Shown here: piece after piece, positions 20,406 through 30,030 of the stretch
Layout: every line of letters begins with the position of its first letter
Numbering within the stretch: the first letter of the stretch is position 1
Assembly: GCA_009103225.1 (NCBI GenBank)
Contig: RHPI01000810.1
Coordinates: 1,189,043 to 1,227,178, forward strand
DNA from: Chlorokybus atmophyticus
Lineage: Eukaryota > Streptophyta > Chlorokybophyceae > Chlorokybales > Chlorokybaceae
Reading direction: 5' to 3'
Length of the DNA: 38,136 nt
Notes under the pieces: generated by a model
What the model saw: the letters and a program-made list of their open reading frames with translations, nothing else
Told to the model about the DNA's origin: nothing
Databases searched by the model: none
Translations under genes and position numbers: made by a program

Positions 20406-20697
20406 CGGCATCTCTACTGAGTATGTTATGACCATGCATCGGACTGCCCACTATAATGACGGACGCTGCTGAGGACGCCGCCATGACCATCTGCTTAGGT
20501 CATCACGCCGTCATGCGCGCGCGTGACCAAGCAACATGTTACGCTTATACCACACAGATATTACCATGGCTATACCGGTAGCTGTGGAATTCTCCGTCCT
20601 GTAGATGTAAGGCCGCGCGAGCGGTGCCGAAATAAGGCTGGGTACGTGACAACATAAGCTGGCCAGGGGCAAATATATAGCTTAATCTTCTCTTAAT

Positions 20698-20792
20698 CTT
20701 CTACAGTTTACTTTGCCCCAGGTCGCCTGGGCCAGGCGTTTTGCCGCAAAACGCCTGGCCCAGACGGCCTGGGGCAAAGTAAACTGTAGAAG
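20698..20792. repeat. Near-perfect 46-bp inverted repeat (hairpin)
   Basis: The left arm 20698-20743 and right arm 20747-20792 are complementary except at two positions and are separated by 3 nt (CCG). The arms start CTTCTACAGTTTACTTTG and become GC-rich toward the loop (GGGCCAGGCG). No coding frame explains it. It could be a foldback MITE, the end of an element, or a hairpin RNA precursor. Confidence 0.85.
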
Positions 20793-21240
20793 GACTGAGC
20801 GACTTATTTCTCCACTTATTACGCGACCAATATTTTCCGGGGCGGTGTGGTAAGGGTTAGGGTAAATATCATGGGGAGAGCACGCCGAAGGCGCGGAATT
20901 ACTGGGTAAAGGACACCGATCGCCCAGCACCATGTCCTGAGGAATAGGGTGAAAGCAGGCAACTTCGAACAAGATTGTAACTTCGGACACGCCCACTTGC
21001 GGGCCTGTAGCAACCCTTATGCCGGTCAAACCCGGCCAAGCTTGGTCACAGCGGGTTAACTGTGATGAAGGGCAACACACTGATATAATTTTTACTACCA
21101 TTCGATCCTATGAGGACGTTTTTACCATTAATTACTATTGATTTCCAGCATGTCATGTTCTGGAAGTAAGCACTTGGGCAGTGTTTTGGTCACTTGTTGC
21201 GGTATATGTGGCCATTCTGTATGATGTTTCAAGCTATTGA
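20793..21240. other. Intergenic, no gene seen
   Basis: No exon with splice support. One AAGGGTTAGGGTAA word at about 20850 is telomere-like but single. Confidence 0.4.
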
Positions 21241-21242
21241 TA

Positions 21243-21413
21243 CAGTCTACCCTCGCTATTAGAGACCTCTGAATAAGAGATCTCGCGTTCTAAGAGACAA
21301 AATTTTGGGAACCGATCTATGTCAGCCAAAACGTCTCCTTTCTAAGAGCAAGAGACCCCGCAGTAAGAGAGTTATAAATGCCGACTTTTCTCTTACAGCG
21401 AGGGTAGGCTAGT
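21243..21413. repeat. Left inverted end of pogo-like element
   Basis: Starts CAGTCTACCCTCG after a TA and ends CTTACAGCGAGGGTAG. It is also partly self-complementary (CTACCCTCGCT against AGCGAGGGTAG), so it could fold back alone. Confidence 0.75.
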
Positions 21414-21749
21414 TGCAATCCATTGCTTGCACTGATAGCAGCGGCAGCAGTTTCCCGCCTCAGCAGCAGCCAACTGCGCCATCTGGTGACGCTGCTGTTG
21501 TTGGCAACGGCGTTGGCGGCGGTGGCAAGGGTGGCGGCGGTGGCAAGGTTGGTTATATGTGCAAGTAGCCATGTGTGTGTTAACTTACATTGTGCTCACA
21601 ACAACAAACCATCAGCACACTGTGAGAGATGCACATGCTGCAGAGTTATATTGTGCCTGTGCATTGAAACACTGGCATGCATGTGCAGATGACAGGCAAT
21701 GGCAAAACGCGTGTGCACATGACAGCACTGGAGAAAAAACAAGTGTGAA

Positions 21750-22219
21750 TTGAAGCGCAAGCATTCAGATCTGCCTGCAACCAGCGATAGGTTTATCAGC
21801 AAGGTTGCAAAGTTGTTGAAGAAGCGTGTAAAGCGCTCAACATTGTGCAAAGTGCTGCACTAGAAGGAGCGCTGGTTGAGTGTTAATAGCACTAATGCTC
21901 ACGAAGCAAATGCTATGCTCAACAGGAGCGCCAAACATACACAGCTAGAGCAGGCGCTCTTTGCCTGGTTTACACAAGTAAGCGCTCACTAGTTAGCACA
22001 CCTTATGTGTGCTTGCATATGCTTGCCTTATCAAGTGGTCAAAATCACTAACTGTGCCTGTGGTTATGCCTTCAAAAACGCGCCAAGGGCTTGCGAATCT
22101 CAAATGCACTGGTGATTGAGCAGGCGTTGAAATTGCGTGCAGCACTGCACATTGAGGAAGACACCTTTAAAGCTTCCAGCAGTTGGGTGGACAAGTTTAA
22201 GAAAAGGTGTGGCTGTTAG
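21750..22219 (+). pseudogene. Transposase N-terminal HTH part, decayed
   Basis: Remnant of the DNA-binding half of a pogo/CENP-B-like transposase. Psq-like HTH: KRKHSDLPATSDRF, then SKVAKLLKKRVKRSTL, interrupted by TAG at 21861. CENP-B/Tc5-like HTH: AMLNRSAKHTQLEQALFAWF, an intron-like gap (donor GTAAGC near 21978, acceptor near 22088), then GLRISNALVIEQALKL and FKASSSWVDKFKKRCG, ending at TAG 22217-22219. The order and motif words are those of the family. It cannot be translated as one product. Confidence 0.7.
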
Positions 22220-22334
22220 CGTGTGTTATGCTTGCCTTCAAGCACAAACTGCTCCCTGTGTGCATTCATTAAAGCACACACTTCAACTGAATGCTGTACA
22301 TTGCAATGCATGCGCTTGCATCCTTACAAGCTGG

Positions 22335-22906
<572 letters not shown>

Positions 22907-22944
22907 CCCAGTGCATGCACTGACTGATGGGCTTTACGCAGGTT

Positions 22945-24183
22945 CAACATCTCATGCAAAAAGACTCATGGTGAGTCTGGAGATGCCGATGCTGAGGGTG
23001 TCACCCTGGCGCAGCAGAAGGTCCCTTTGATTATTCAGGAGCTTGAGGCTGAGGCAGATGATGTGTGCAACTTCGACGAGCTCGGCTTGTATATCCGAGC
23101 TGCTTCGGAGAAGAATCTGGCGATGGATGGAGAACAAGTCCCAGGTAGAAAGAAACGGAAGGAGCGCGTTACCATATGTCTGGCAGTCAACAGCACAGGC
23201 ACTCTCAAGTTCAAGATGGTGCTCATTCACAAGTATGCCAACCCGCGATGCTTTAGGAAGACTTTTAATAAGTCTGCATTTGTGCATTACTACCACAATA
23301 CCAATGCTTGGATGACCGGCATTGTCTTTACGGACTGCATGAAACGCGTCAACGGGGAGATGGCTGTTGCTGGTCGGCGCATTGTGATGTTGATGGATAA
23401 CGCAGCAAGCCACAACATCCCCTCCGTGAAGCGCGAGCAGATGCATGGGCTGGACGTGGTGAAGCTCAGCAATGTGACGATTGTGTATCTGCCCGCCAAC
23501 ACCACATCCGTTGTTCAACCTCTTGACCAAGGATAATCGCTGCCTTCAAATTGCAATATAACAAGTTGTTGGTGCGGTGGATGTTGAGTGCTAGTGATGA
23601 TGAGGGTGTGGATCTTGCCAAGCTAAACGCAGACATGAAGCAAGCAATGTTGTGGGCGGTTGATGCTTGGGAGCAGATGGACCCACAGGTCATCCGCTTT
23701 TGCTGGTGCAAAACCAACATTTTGCCGGCAACATGGCAGGCGGACATCCGCGCAGCTGATGAGCGTGTTCGTGTGCGCTTGACAAATGAGACTGATGAGC
23801 TTGGCAACCTCATTTCACGCTTGGAGTTGGGGGAAAGAGAGATGCCTGTGGAGGAGTTTGTCAACGCGGACGGAGAAGAGGAAACAGAGGCAGACCTCAC
23901 CATGGAAGAGTTGGTAGACATGGTGTCACCAAGCGAGCCAGAGGTTGTTGAAGAGCCAGCTGAGGATGATGTTGACAACACTCCCCCTCCTTGTTACTCA
24001 ATGCAAGAGATGCGCGCAGCTATGGCCGTTGTCTCTGGGTTTCTATGTGACAATGTTGATGTGTTTGGCGCTGGAGATGTTATGTACTTACAACGCATAT
24101 TTAATAGAGTAAACAAGATGGTAGTAGCTAACTTAGCGCACAGGCAGCAGGCTGATATTAGAGTCTTTTGCAGGCAAGCATGA
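22945..24183 (+). pseudogene. pogo/Tigger-like DDE transposase domain, frameshifted
   Basis: The DDE_1-type catalytic half of the transposase. It opens with HGESGDADAEGVTLAQQ, then FDELGLYIRAA with the first Asp. RKKRKERVTICLAVNSTGT and NTNAWMTGIVF follow, then LMDNAASHNIP with the second Asp and VYLPANTTSVVQPLDQG with the third. Directly after DQG a stop at 23534-23536 appears because one nucleotide is missing; the expected continuation (IIAAFK type) is present in the next frame, open from 23533 to 24183. The tail includes an acidic stretch (EEETEADLTMEELVDM). The three acidic residues are kept, so only the reading frame and the HTH half are lost. Confidence 0.85.
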
Positions 24184-24356
24184 CTTGCCTTCATTTAGTA
24201 AAAGATAGTGCTTAGCATGCACATGCGCTGCTTGTTGCTATGCGCATAGCAACACCGCATCCACGCATGTTGTGCATGCAACTAATTGCAGTGCATGCAG
24301 GCTCGTGCACAACTTGATGCTTCCACAGTACGCTCGGCAGTGCCATTGCCGGAGTC

Positions 24357-24530
24357 CCTCGCTGTAAGAGTACTATCTCTTACTGCGAGCACCCTCTTTG
24401 TAAGAGCTTTGTCTCTTACTGCAAATACCCTCTGTGTAAGAGCCTTGTCTCTTACTTCGAGGTAAGAGACCCTCCGAGTAAGAGACACGTTATCAAGGAT
24501 ATTCATGTCTCTAAGAACGAGGTTATATTG
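24357..24530. repeat. Right inverted end of pogo-like element
   Basis: Inverted counterpart of the left end, reaching TA at 24531. It contains three tandem units of about 37 bp of the type GTAAGAGCTTTGTCTCTTACT, which the left end lacks in that number. Confidence 0.75.
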
Positions 24531-24532
24531 TA

Positions 24533-24978
24533 GCTGACTACCATGTCAAACTAGCGGTGCGGCTGATTGGGCGACAGATCGAACGGCCGATACCTATTGA
24601 CGCCTAACCAATGAGAGGCAGGCAGGCCGCGCAGCTCGGCAGTCGCGGGTGCCGTATGTAACTGGGCCGTCGTGCGTGGTGCGCGGTGATGTGTCTGGGT
24701 ACACTATGCTGGTCGGCCCAGTCACAACCAATCTCGCCGAATGATAGGCGACGCGCGGCTTTGCAGCATATGGCGTCACTTAATCACATATCGTATGATG
24801 TGCTAGCATACGGCATCATATGTCGCGATATGCTCTACAGCATATGTTGGATATCACACATATGGTATCCTGCGTGGAATGCGCTTCAGTTCAGGTCAAT
24901 CAAACATGATTTTCGGTTCCGTCATATTAACTGAGGTTATCCGTCACATTTTAACTGAACTCTGCCAATTAAACACTT
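24533..24978. other. Intergenic with ATATG-rich palindromic words
   Basis: No gene is seen. About 24785-24870 has many ATATG/CATAT words (for example GTCGCGATATGC and CAGCATATGTTGG) similar in style to the inverted repeats around the RING gene and the Helitron-flanking repeats. Confidence 0.4.
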
Positions 24979-24982
24979 ACGA

Positions 24983-25124
24983 CATGCCATGCGACATCGC
25001 ACCATATCGTTCCATATCATAACATGTGTTGTCACAGCGGACATATGCCGGCATATGATGTCATATGACGTAATATGGCGCGGCGTCGCTGGACATCGTG
25101 AGTTCCCTGTGCAACATGTTAACA
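24983..25124. repeat. Inverted repeat, left of RING gene
   Basis: Partner of 27519-27666 in inverse orientation. Rich in ATATG words and ends inward with CATGTTAACA, which is also shared. Confidence 0.75.
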
Positions 25125-25327
25125 GAGATTCAGTCAAACTGTGGTTCGTGCGTAATGTGTCCTGCGTATGATGGGATATCATACGCGCCCGGGCGATATG
25201 ATCGATGACTACCACGGCCCGGAAACCAAGTTGCATGCAAGCTCTTGGACAGCAGTGACGCCAAGATTGTCGAGCTTAGCGGCCGCGTTGTTCGTTTGTG
25301 CATTGCGTCGTCTTCTTTCTCAGGTCC

Positions 25328-27783
25328 ATGGCGGGTTCTCGGCGTGTTGCCACCTTCGAAAATTACTTCGTCCGTTGCATCTATGGCTGCAACCTCACGG
25401 GCCTACACAAAGGCTGGATCGCCAGAGTGGGAGTGCAAAATTTCAGGTCTCACCTTACTAGCGGTGTTCACAAGGACGCCTTCAATGCATTAACACGCCA
25501 ACAGCAAGACGACTTGCTGAAGTACTGGTTGGATCTGGTGAGTCCTGCATGGTAGCATGCATTGTGCATGTTTGAATAGTAAACTGTTCCACAGTTGAGA
25601 GTTTAACAATGCGCAATGTCACTGTCAATTTACTTTGAGTGCATGTTGCTGTTTGCATGATGGCACATGGGATGGACTTATGTGGGATTGTAATCATCTA
25701 TGTACTTGTTGCCACTTAGGGTCGGGCTGCAGTGGCACGACACAACTTCAATCCTACTGTGGGTGCCTTTATGCCAGTTGCTGGAACGTGGCCTTTGCAG
25801 CAACCAACCCCCCTGCCACCGTCGCTGCATGATGTTCTGCACCCTGTCGAAATCTTATACGATCCTAATCTTATTGAAGACTCCAATGCCAGTGCCTTGA
25901 CGGTGCCCACAGGTATGTGACTGCTTCGTGGTGACAGTAACGGTTTCATTGAATGCATGTATCCCAACAGGTCTTCGTGTGACTCCGTCTAAGCGCCGTA
26001 GGAATTTGTCTATGGCGCCTGATACTCCCACCACGTCTTATGTCACTGACGCTGAAACAGGTGATCAATGTCATCGTTGCAGAGGTTCCCACCTGATCGG
26101 TGAATTATATGAACGCAGGGGAAGCAATGCCGCGGTTGCCAACTCACCAATTTACACCTGAGCTTATGCGTGCTGCTATCGACACCTTCAGTGGCCACCT
26201 GACTCGTGAAGTACAAAACAACGCTCGTCTACAAAACGAAAGTAAGGGAAATTGTGGCATTGTTTTGACACACACCACTGATGGCATTGTTGGCAGATTT
26301 CAAACTAGTTGACGAGAACACAGTCCTTCGCGAGCGTAACCTGAAGCAAGCAGAGCAGCTACGCCGCAACCAGACACAGCCTGATCCCCAGATCGCTGCA
26401 AAGCTGTTGAAAATGATCAGTGAAATCAATGGTCTGCGTGCAGGCCATGCTGCTGCAGAACAACGCTCTGCTGACCTGGAGCGTGCATTACACGAAGAGC
26501 GTGCTGAGCACGTTAAAATGACAGAAAGTGTCAAAAACGCAGACGCAGCAAGCATCGTGGGTTTACGCAAGCAGCTGACAGAAGTTCAGCGCAGGGCCAC
26601 ACAGTTGCAGCAACACAATGAGCGTAATGACGCAAGATTGGCGCGCCTGCAATGCCAGATTGGAGAAGCCAACCAGACAATTGCTGCACAAAAAAAAAAG
26701 GTGTGTGTTGCTGCACTGTTAGATTTTTCAGCAACTGACATTCTGTTGTAGATCTCAGAGTTGACAAGCGTCCTGCGTCTTCAAACGGCAAACTGGCGAT
26801 TTCGTGAGCGTGTTGAACCCAATGGCGTGCAGTTCGAGAGCTTCCAGCAGGAACTGGAAGTCACCAGAAAGGAGTTGGACAGCTTGGCAAAATACATGTT
26901 GAAAGAGATCGACCTTGACGGACAGGTACTGAACAATTACAATGATGACAATTATCAACAAATGCAACACCTTGGTGTTCATTGGTTCGTGTGCCAGGTA
27001 TCGCTCCTCAATCGCAGAGATGTTAAAAGGCAGCTGCAACTGCAACTATACCAAACACTATGGGAGAAGCTTTGTACCTACCTCTGCACAGTTGCCCCGT
27101 TGTTGCGTGAAGCAGCAACAACCGAAGAAATGCAGCAACATGTGCGCCAGGACTACAAGGGCAAGCGCGTGGTAGACAGTGAAGACAACACATGCGGGAT
27201 CTGTTGCGAGCAGAAGCCAGTGGAAGTGTTGTTACCAATGCCATGTTGCGGAGCTACACTGTGCCGTCAGTGCTTGAAGAAGCTGCGCACAGGATCTCAC
27301 CCTCAAGTTGAGTGTCCTTTCTGCCGCCGCTTTCAACTTATTTTTATGCAGCGCCCACCACGTGGTGTAGAGCTCCCCGATTTCCCTGTATATGAACTCA
27401 GCAGCAGTGACGATGATGAGGATGTTGACACACACAATACCGGTGCTGCTGGCGCTGGGCCTTCGCAGCCACCCCCCCCCCTGAGTCGACCTGTATCATG
27501 GAACCCGTTTTGCTCGTGTGTTAACATGACGCACAGGGAACTCACAATGTCCATTGACGTCGCGCGACATTTTGCCATATCTTGCTATATGACATCATAT
27601 GTTGGCATATTAATCGCTGTGACACCATATGTTATAATATGGAATGGTATGGAGCAGTGTCGCATGACGAGTTTTTGCATACGTAGCATACGTACATTTA
27701 TGAAGCTCACCACCAATATGCACCCATTGATTATATCGACACCAAAGCATGGTGTCATACAAACTGTCCAACACACATGGTGA
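25328..27783 (+). CDS. BED-like/coiled-coil/RING-finger protein, probable E3 ligase
   Basis: Probable ubiquitin ligase; the substrate is unknown. Exons are 25328-25537, 25720-25912, 25971-26060, 26119-26241, 26297-26700 and 26752-27783, all GT-AG with matching phases, giving 683 aa. Start: ATG in GTCCATGGCGG. The N-terminus (residues about 10-55) has CIYGC...NFRSHLTSGVH, compatible with a BED/C2H2-like zinc finger. There is a basic KRRRN stretch near residue 145. Residues about 200-400 are a long coiled coil rich in Gln/Glu/Arg (NTVLRERNLKQAEQLRRNQ). The RING is CGICCEQKPVEVLLPMPCC, then GATLCRQCLKKLR, then VECPFCR, where the usual His is Ala in a CCGxxLC arrangement. Then a short acidic SSSDDDEDVDT and proline run. 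A 72-nt GT-AG segment, 26926-26997, is in frame and stop-free, so it may be a retained intron. The tail after about 27510 lies in the inverted repeat. Confidence 0.75.
27519..27666. repeat. Inverted repeat, right of RING gene
   Basis: Partner of 24983-25124 in inverse orientation. The RING open frame runs through this repeat to its stop at 27783, so the last residues of that frame may be repeat-derived or noncoding. Confidence 0.75.
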
Positions 27784-27805
27784 CCTACTCAAACAACAGC
27801 CAGTT

Positions 27806-29282
27806 TCACTCTTTTTTCTTTTTCTTATTGCCAAAACCGCTACCACTACGTCGGCGCGCCCAAAATGCTTTGAACCTCGCTGGGTTGCCTTCATCCATAT
27901 TGTAACCTTTGCACCCTCGAGAGTCGTATTGGGCGATATACATAGCTTCTAACCAATCTATTCGCGCCTTGCAATGTCCTTTATCTAATACTTCCAACTG
28001 CACTTGCTCTTCAAAAGGTTTACTGCTTTCTAAGTCAGGCAACATTTTCTTAGGCGGGTGTCTACGATGTTCCTTATAACGTCGACCTGGGTGGTTACTT
28101 TGACCGATATATACTTTCTGTGTTGCCACATGCGTCAACTTGTAGATAAACTTCACACCTGTGTTTATGGGTTGCGCACGTTTTTTGAGTTACGTGCAGA
28201 GGCGCGAATGTTGGTGTTGGCATTGATGCTGTTTCTTGCTGCCGAGGATCGCAGGATCATCTGGACCTCATCGTTTACCTGCAAAGAACAATGGTACTAT
28301 GAATGCTGCAGTACACATCCGAGATTGATGTTGAATATGGAACATATATGCGTAGCGAAGTAGAAGCAAGGCAACAGACCACGGGTACAGGATATGAACA
28401 AAGGGAGCCAATGCAAAAACAGAAGTGTAACAAAAGATGGAGCGACTGCATGGGTTCTGGCTTGATGTGCCCATTGTTGTTGAACTCTGCTACGCAACCA
28501 TAGCATTCTCACGCATCGCGACTAATCTTGGCAAGCACAGTAATCCCATCATCAACTTGGATAACCACACACCTCATTGGCAGCAACATTTGCTACTGGA
28601 GCTTCCCTTGGGTCTGCTTTGTTGATTTGCTCAATGATTTTTTCTGCCTTTCCTTGCGACATGAAACGCGCTGTCTCCCAGTTGCAAACTTTGCGAATGT
28701 GAACCAGCTCGAACACCTGTGAAACATCTGTTAAGTACAGGTATTTGGCCAATGACCCAGTGTCACATTGATACATACCTGATTAGCGTAAATTGGCTCT
28801 GCATTATCAGGAAGCTCTGGGTTGTCCTTGCGCATCAGAGTGTCCCACAGCTTGTAAGCTACTTGGCGCTTCAGGTCATCAGAAATGTCGATGCCGAGCT
28901 TTCTGAGGTAGTAGATGCATGTTCCTACACATACTTGCATCAGTTAACACATGCACCACAGTGTGTCAGTGTACATTTTCCGCTTCTCACCAGTTGCAAT
29001 AGAGTCCCCGTGGTTTATGCGAAACTCTTGAGCTCTCTCTTTGGCAGGGCGAATTAACTTATCGGCCTCTGGCTTGGTGAATAGCCCCTCAAGCTTGTCG
29101 GGAGTGATTCCTGCTGAGTCACATGCTACCAGTTGTTTCGCTGTCAGCGGACGACCAGGCGCATCACCTCCAGAGCTACTGGTACGTGGACGCTTAGAGC
29201 CAGGTTCGTCATTGGAAATTTGAGCGTGGAGCCTCTCGAACAGGTCTTTTCCGTTAAAGTCCATGCTGTCAACCAGGTGCAT
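27806..29282 (-). CDS. Unknown domain fused by splicing to GIY-YIG endonuclease
   Basis: Exons on the minus strand are 28991-29282, 28779-28924, 28573-28716, 28194-28278 and 27806-28158, with matching phases, giving 339 aa. Exons 1-4 encode an unrecognised helical protein with a Ser-rich, NLS-like part (SKRPRTSSSGGD) and YYLRKLGIDISDDLKRQVA. Exon 5 is a GIY-YIG nuclease: FIYKLTHVATQKVYIGQS with the IY/YIG tyrosines, then GRRYKEH, then the catalytic-type Glu in WLEAMYIAQYDS and an Asn in GYNMDEGN. The GIY-YIG frame has no ATG of its own before the domain, which favours the fusion. The last intron would be only 35 nt (28159-28193); without it exon 4 ends at TAA 28165. Its 3' end is 22 bp from the convergent RING frame. 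A nuclease acting on DNA is expected; its role may be mobility or repair. Confidence 0.65.
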
Positions 29283-29299
29283 TGTCAATGTAACGCTCG

Positions 29300-29690
29300 C
29301 CAACTAATGACTCACAGGTTCGAGATCAAACAGAGGCCAACTGAGCCACGTTGTTACCTGTGTCTGGCTGAGGTGACAGTTTCCGACGATGGGCAGGTGT
29401 CTGAGGCAGGTGATGCGACAGGCATGTATGCACAGTGCCCTGCGACTTGATGTTTCAACTGGTGTACATTTACAGCAGCGCCAGATATATTGCCTATGTA
29501 TATCTGCGTGGCAAGGAAAAGGGTCTGTGTCGGCAGAACACCACGTGCTAAGCCATGCCGCCATGGGATTGGTCAGAAGAGTTGATGGGGTGGAGGAGAT
29601 GATTGCATACAAAGCATGGTTGGATGACGGGTGATACGGCAATCAACTGAATGTGCCATGTCATCAAACCGTACATGCGTACAGTGTGGT
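29300..29690. other. Intergenic, upstream of the GIY-YIG gene
   Basis: Probable promoter region of the minus-strand gene starting at 29282. A short plus-strand frame at 29389-29634 has no supporting feature. Confidence 0.35.
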
Positions 29691-29714
29691 CATGAGATGC
29701 AGTTCATCTTACGC

Positions 29715-30010
29715 GATATGGTTCCATATCGTCGAACATGGAACCATATAACGCAATGTTTTGCAACATCGTTCATTCATGCACAAACATCATGCGATAT
29801 CCGTTGATATCAAACAACGTTGCGCAACAGCGTACCATGTCGCCTAAAGCAATATCGTCCAACTTGGCAGCATGTAGTGCAATGTTGTGCAACATCGATC
29901 TAACATGCTCAAACACTCGCGATATGCGTCGATATCAAACAACGTTGCGCAACATCGTATCATATCGCCAAATGATGCAACATATGTCACACCATTGCGC
30001 AACACTAACT
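29715..30010. repeat. GCGATAT/GTTGCGCAAC repeat cluster downstream of Helitron gene
   Basis: A duplicated unit of about 120 bp is visible: ATATCAAACAACGTTGCGC occurs at about 29806-29824 and again at about 29932-29950, each preceded by a GCGATAT word. A hairpin CGATATGG/CCATATCG plus ATATGGTTCCAT/ATGGAACCATAT lies at about 29718-29755. The position is 3' of the Helitron gene, where a terminal hairpin is expected, but no clear CTRR end was fixed. Confidence 0.6.
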
Positions 30011-30030
30011 GGACTTACCAATTATCAACG

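Larger units (their letters stand above)
24983..27666. mobile_element. Candidate TIR element carrying a RING-finger gene
   Basis: The outer segments 24983-25124 and 27519-27666 are inverted copies of each other over about 140 bp. They share CATGCGACA at the outer side, TATCATAACATGTGTTGTCACAGCG against TATTATAACATATGGTGTCACAGCG in the middle, and TGGACATCGTGAGTTCCCTG against TGGACATTGTGAGTTCCCTG near the inner side. ACGA lies just outside both ends (24979-24982 and 27667-27670), a possible 4-bp target duplication. No transposase is encoded; the only gene inside is the coiled-coil RING gene. This would be a non-autonomous, gene-carrying element. The superfamily is unknown. Confidence 0.6.

Noticed and set aside
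20848-20868. Telomere-like TTAGGG word
   Set aside because: Only one to two degenerate copies, so not an interstitial telomere array.
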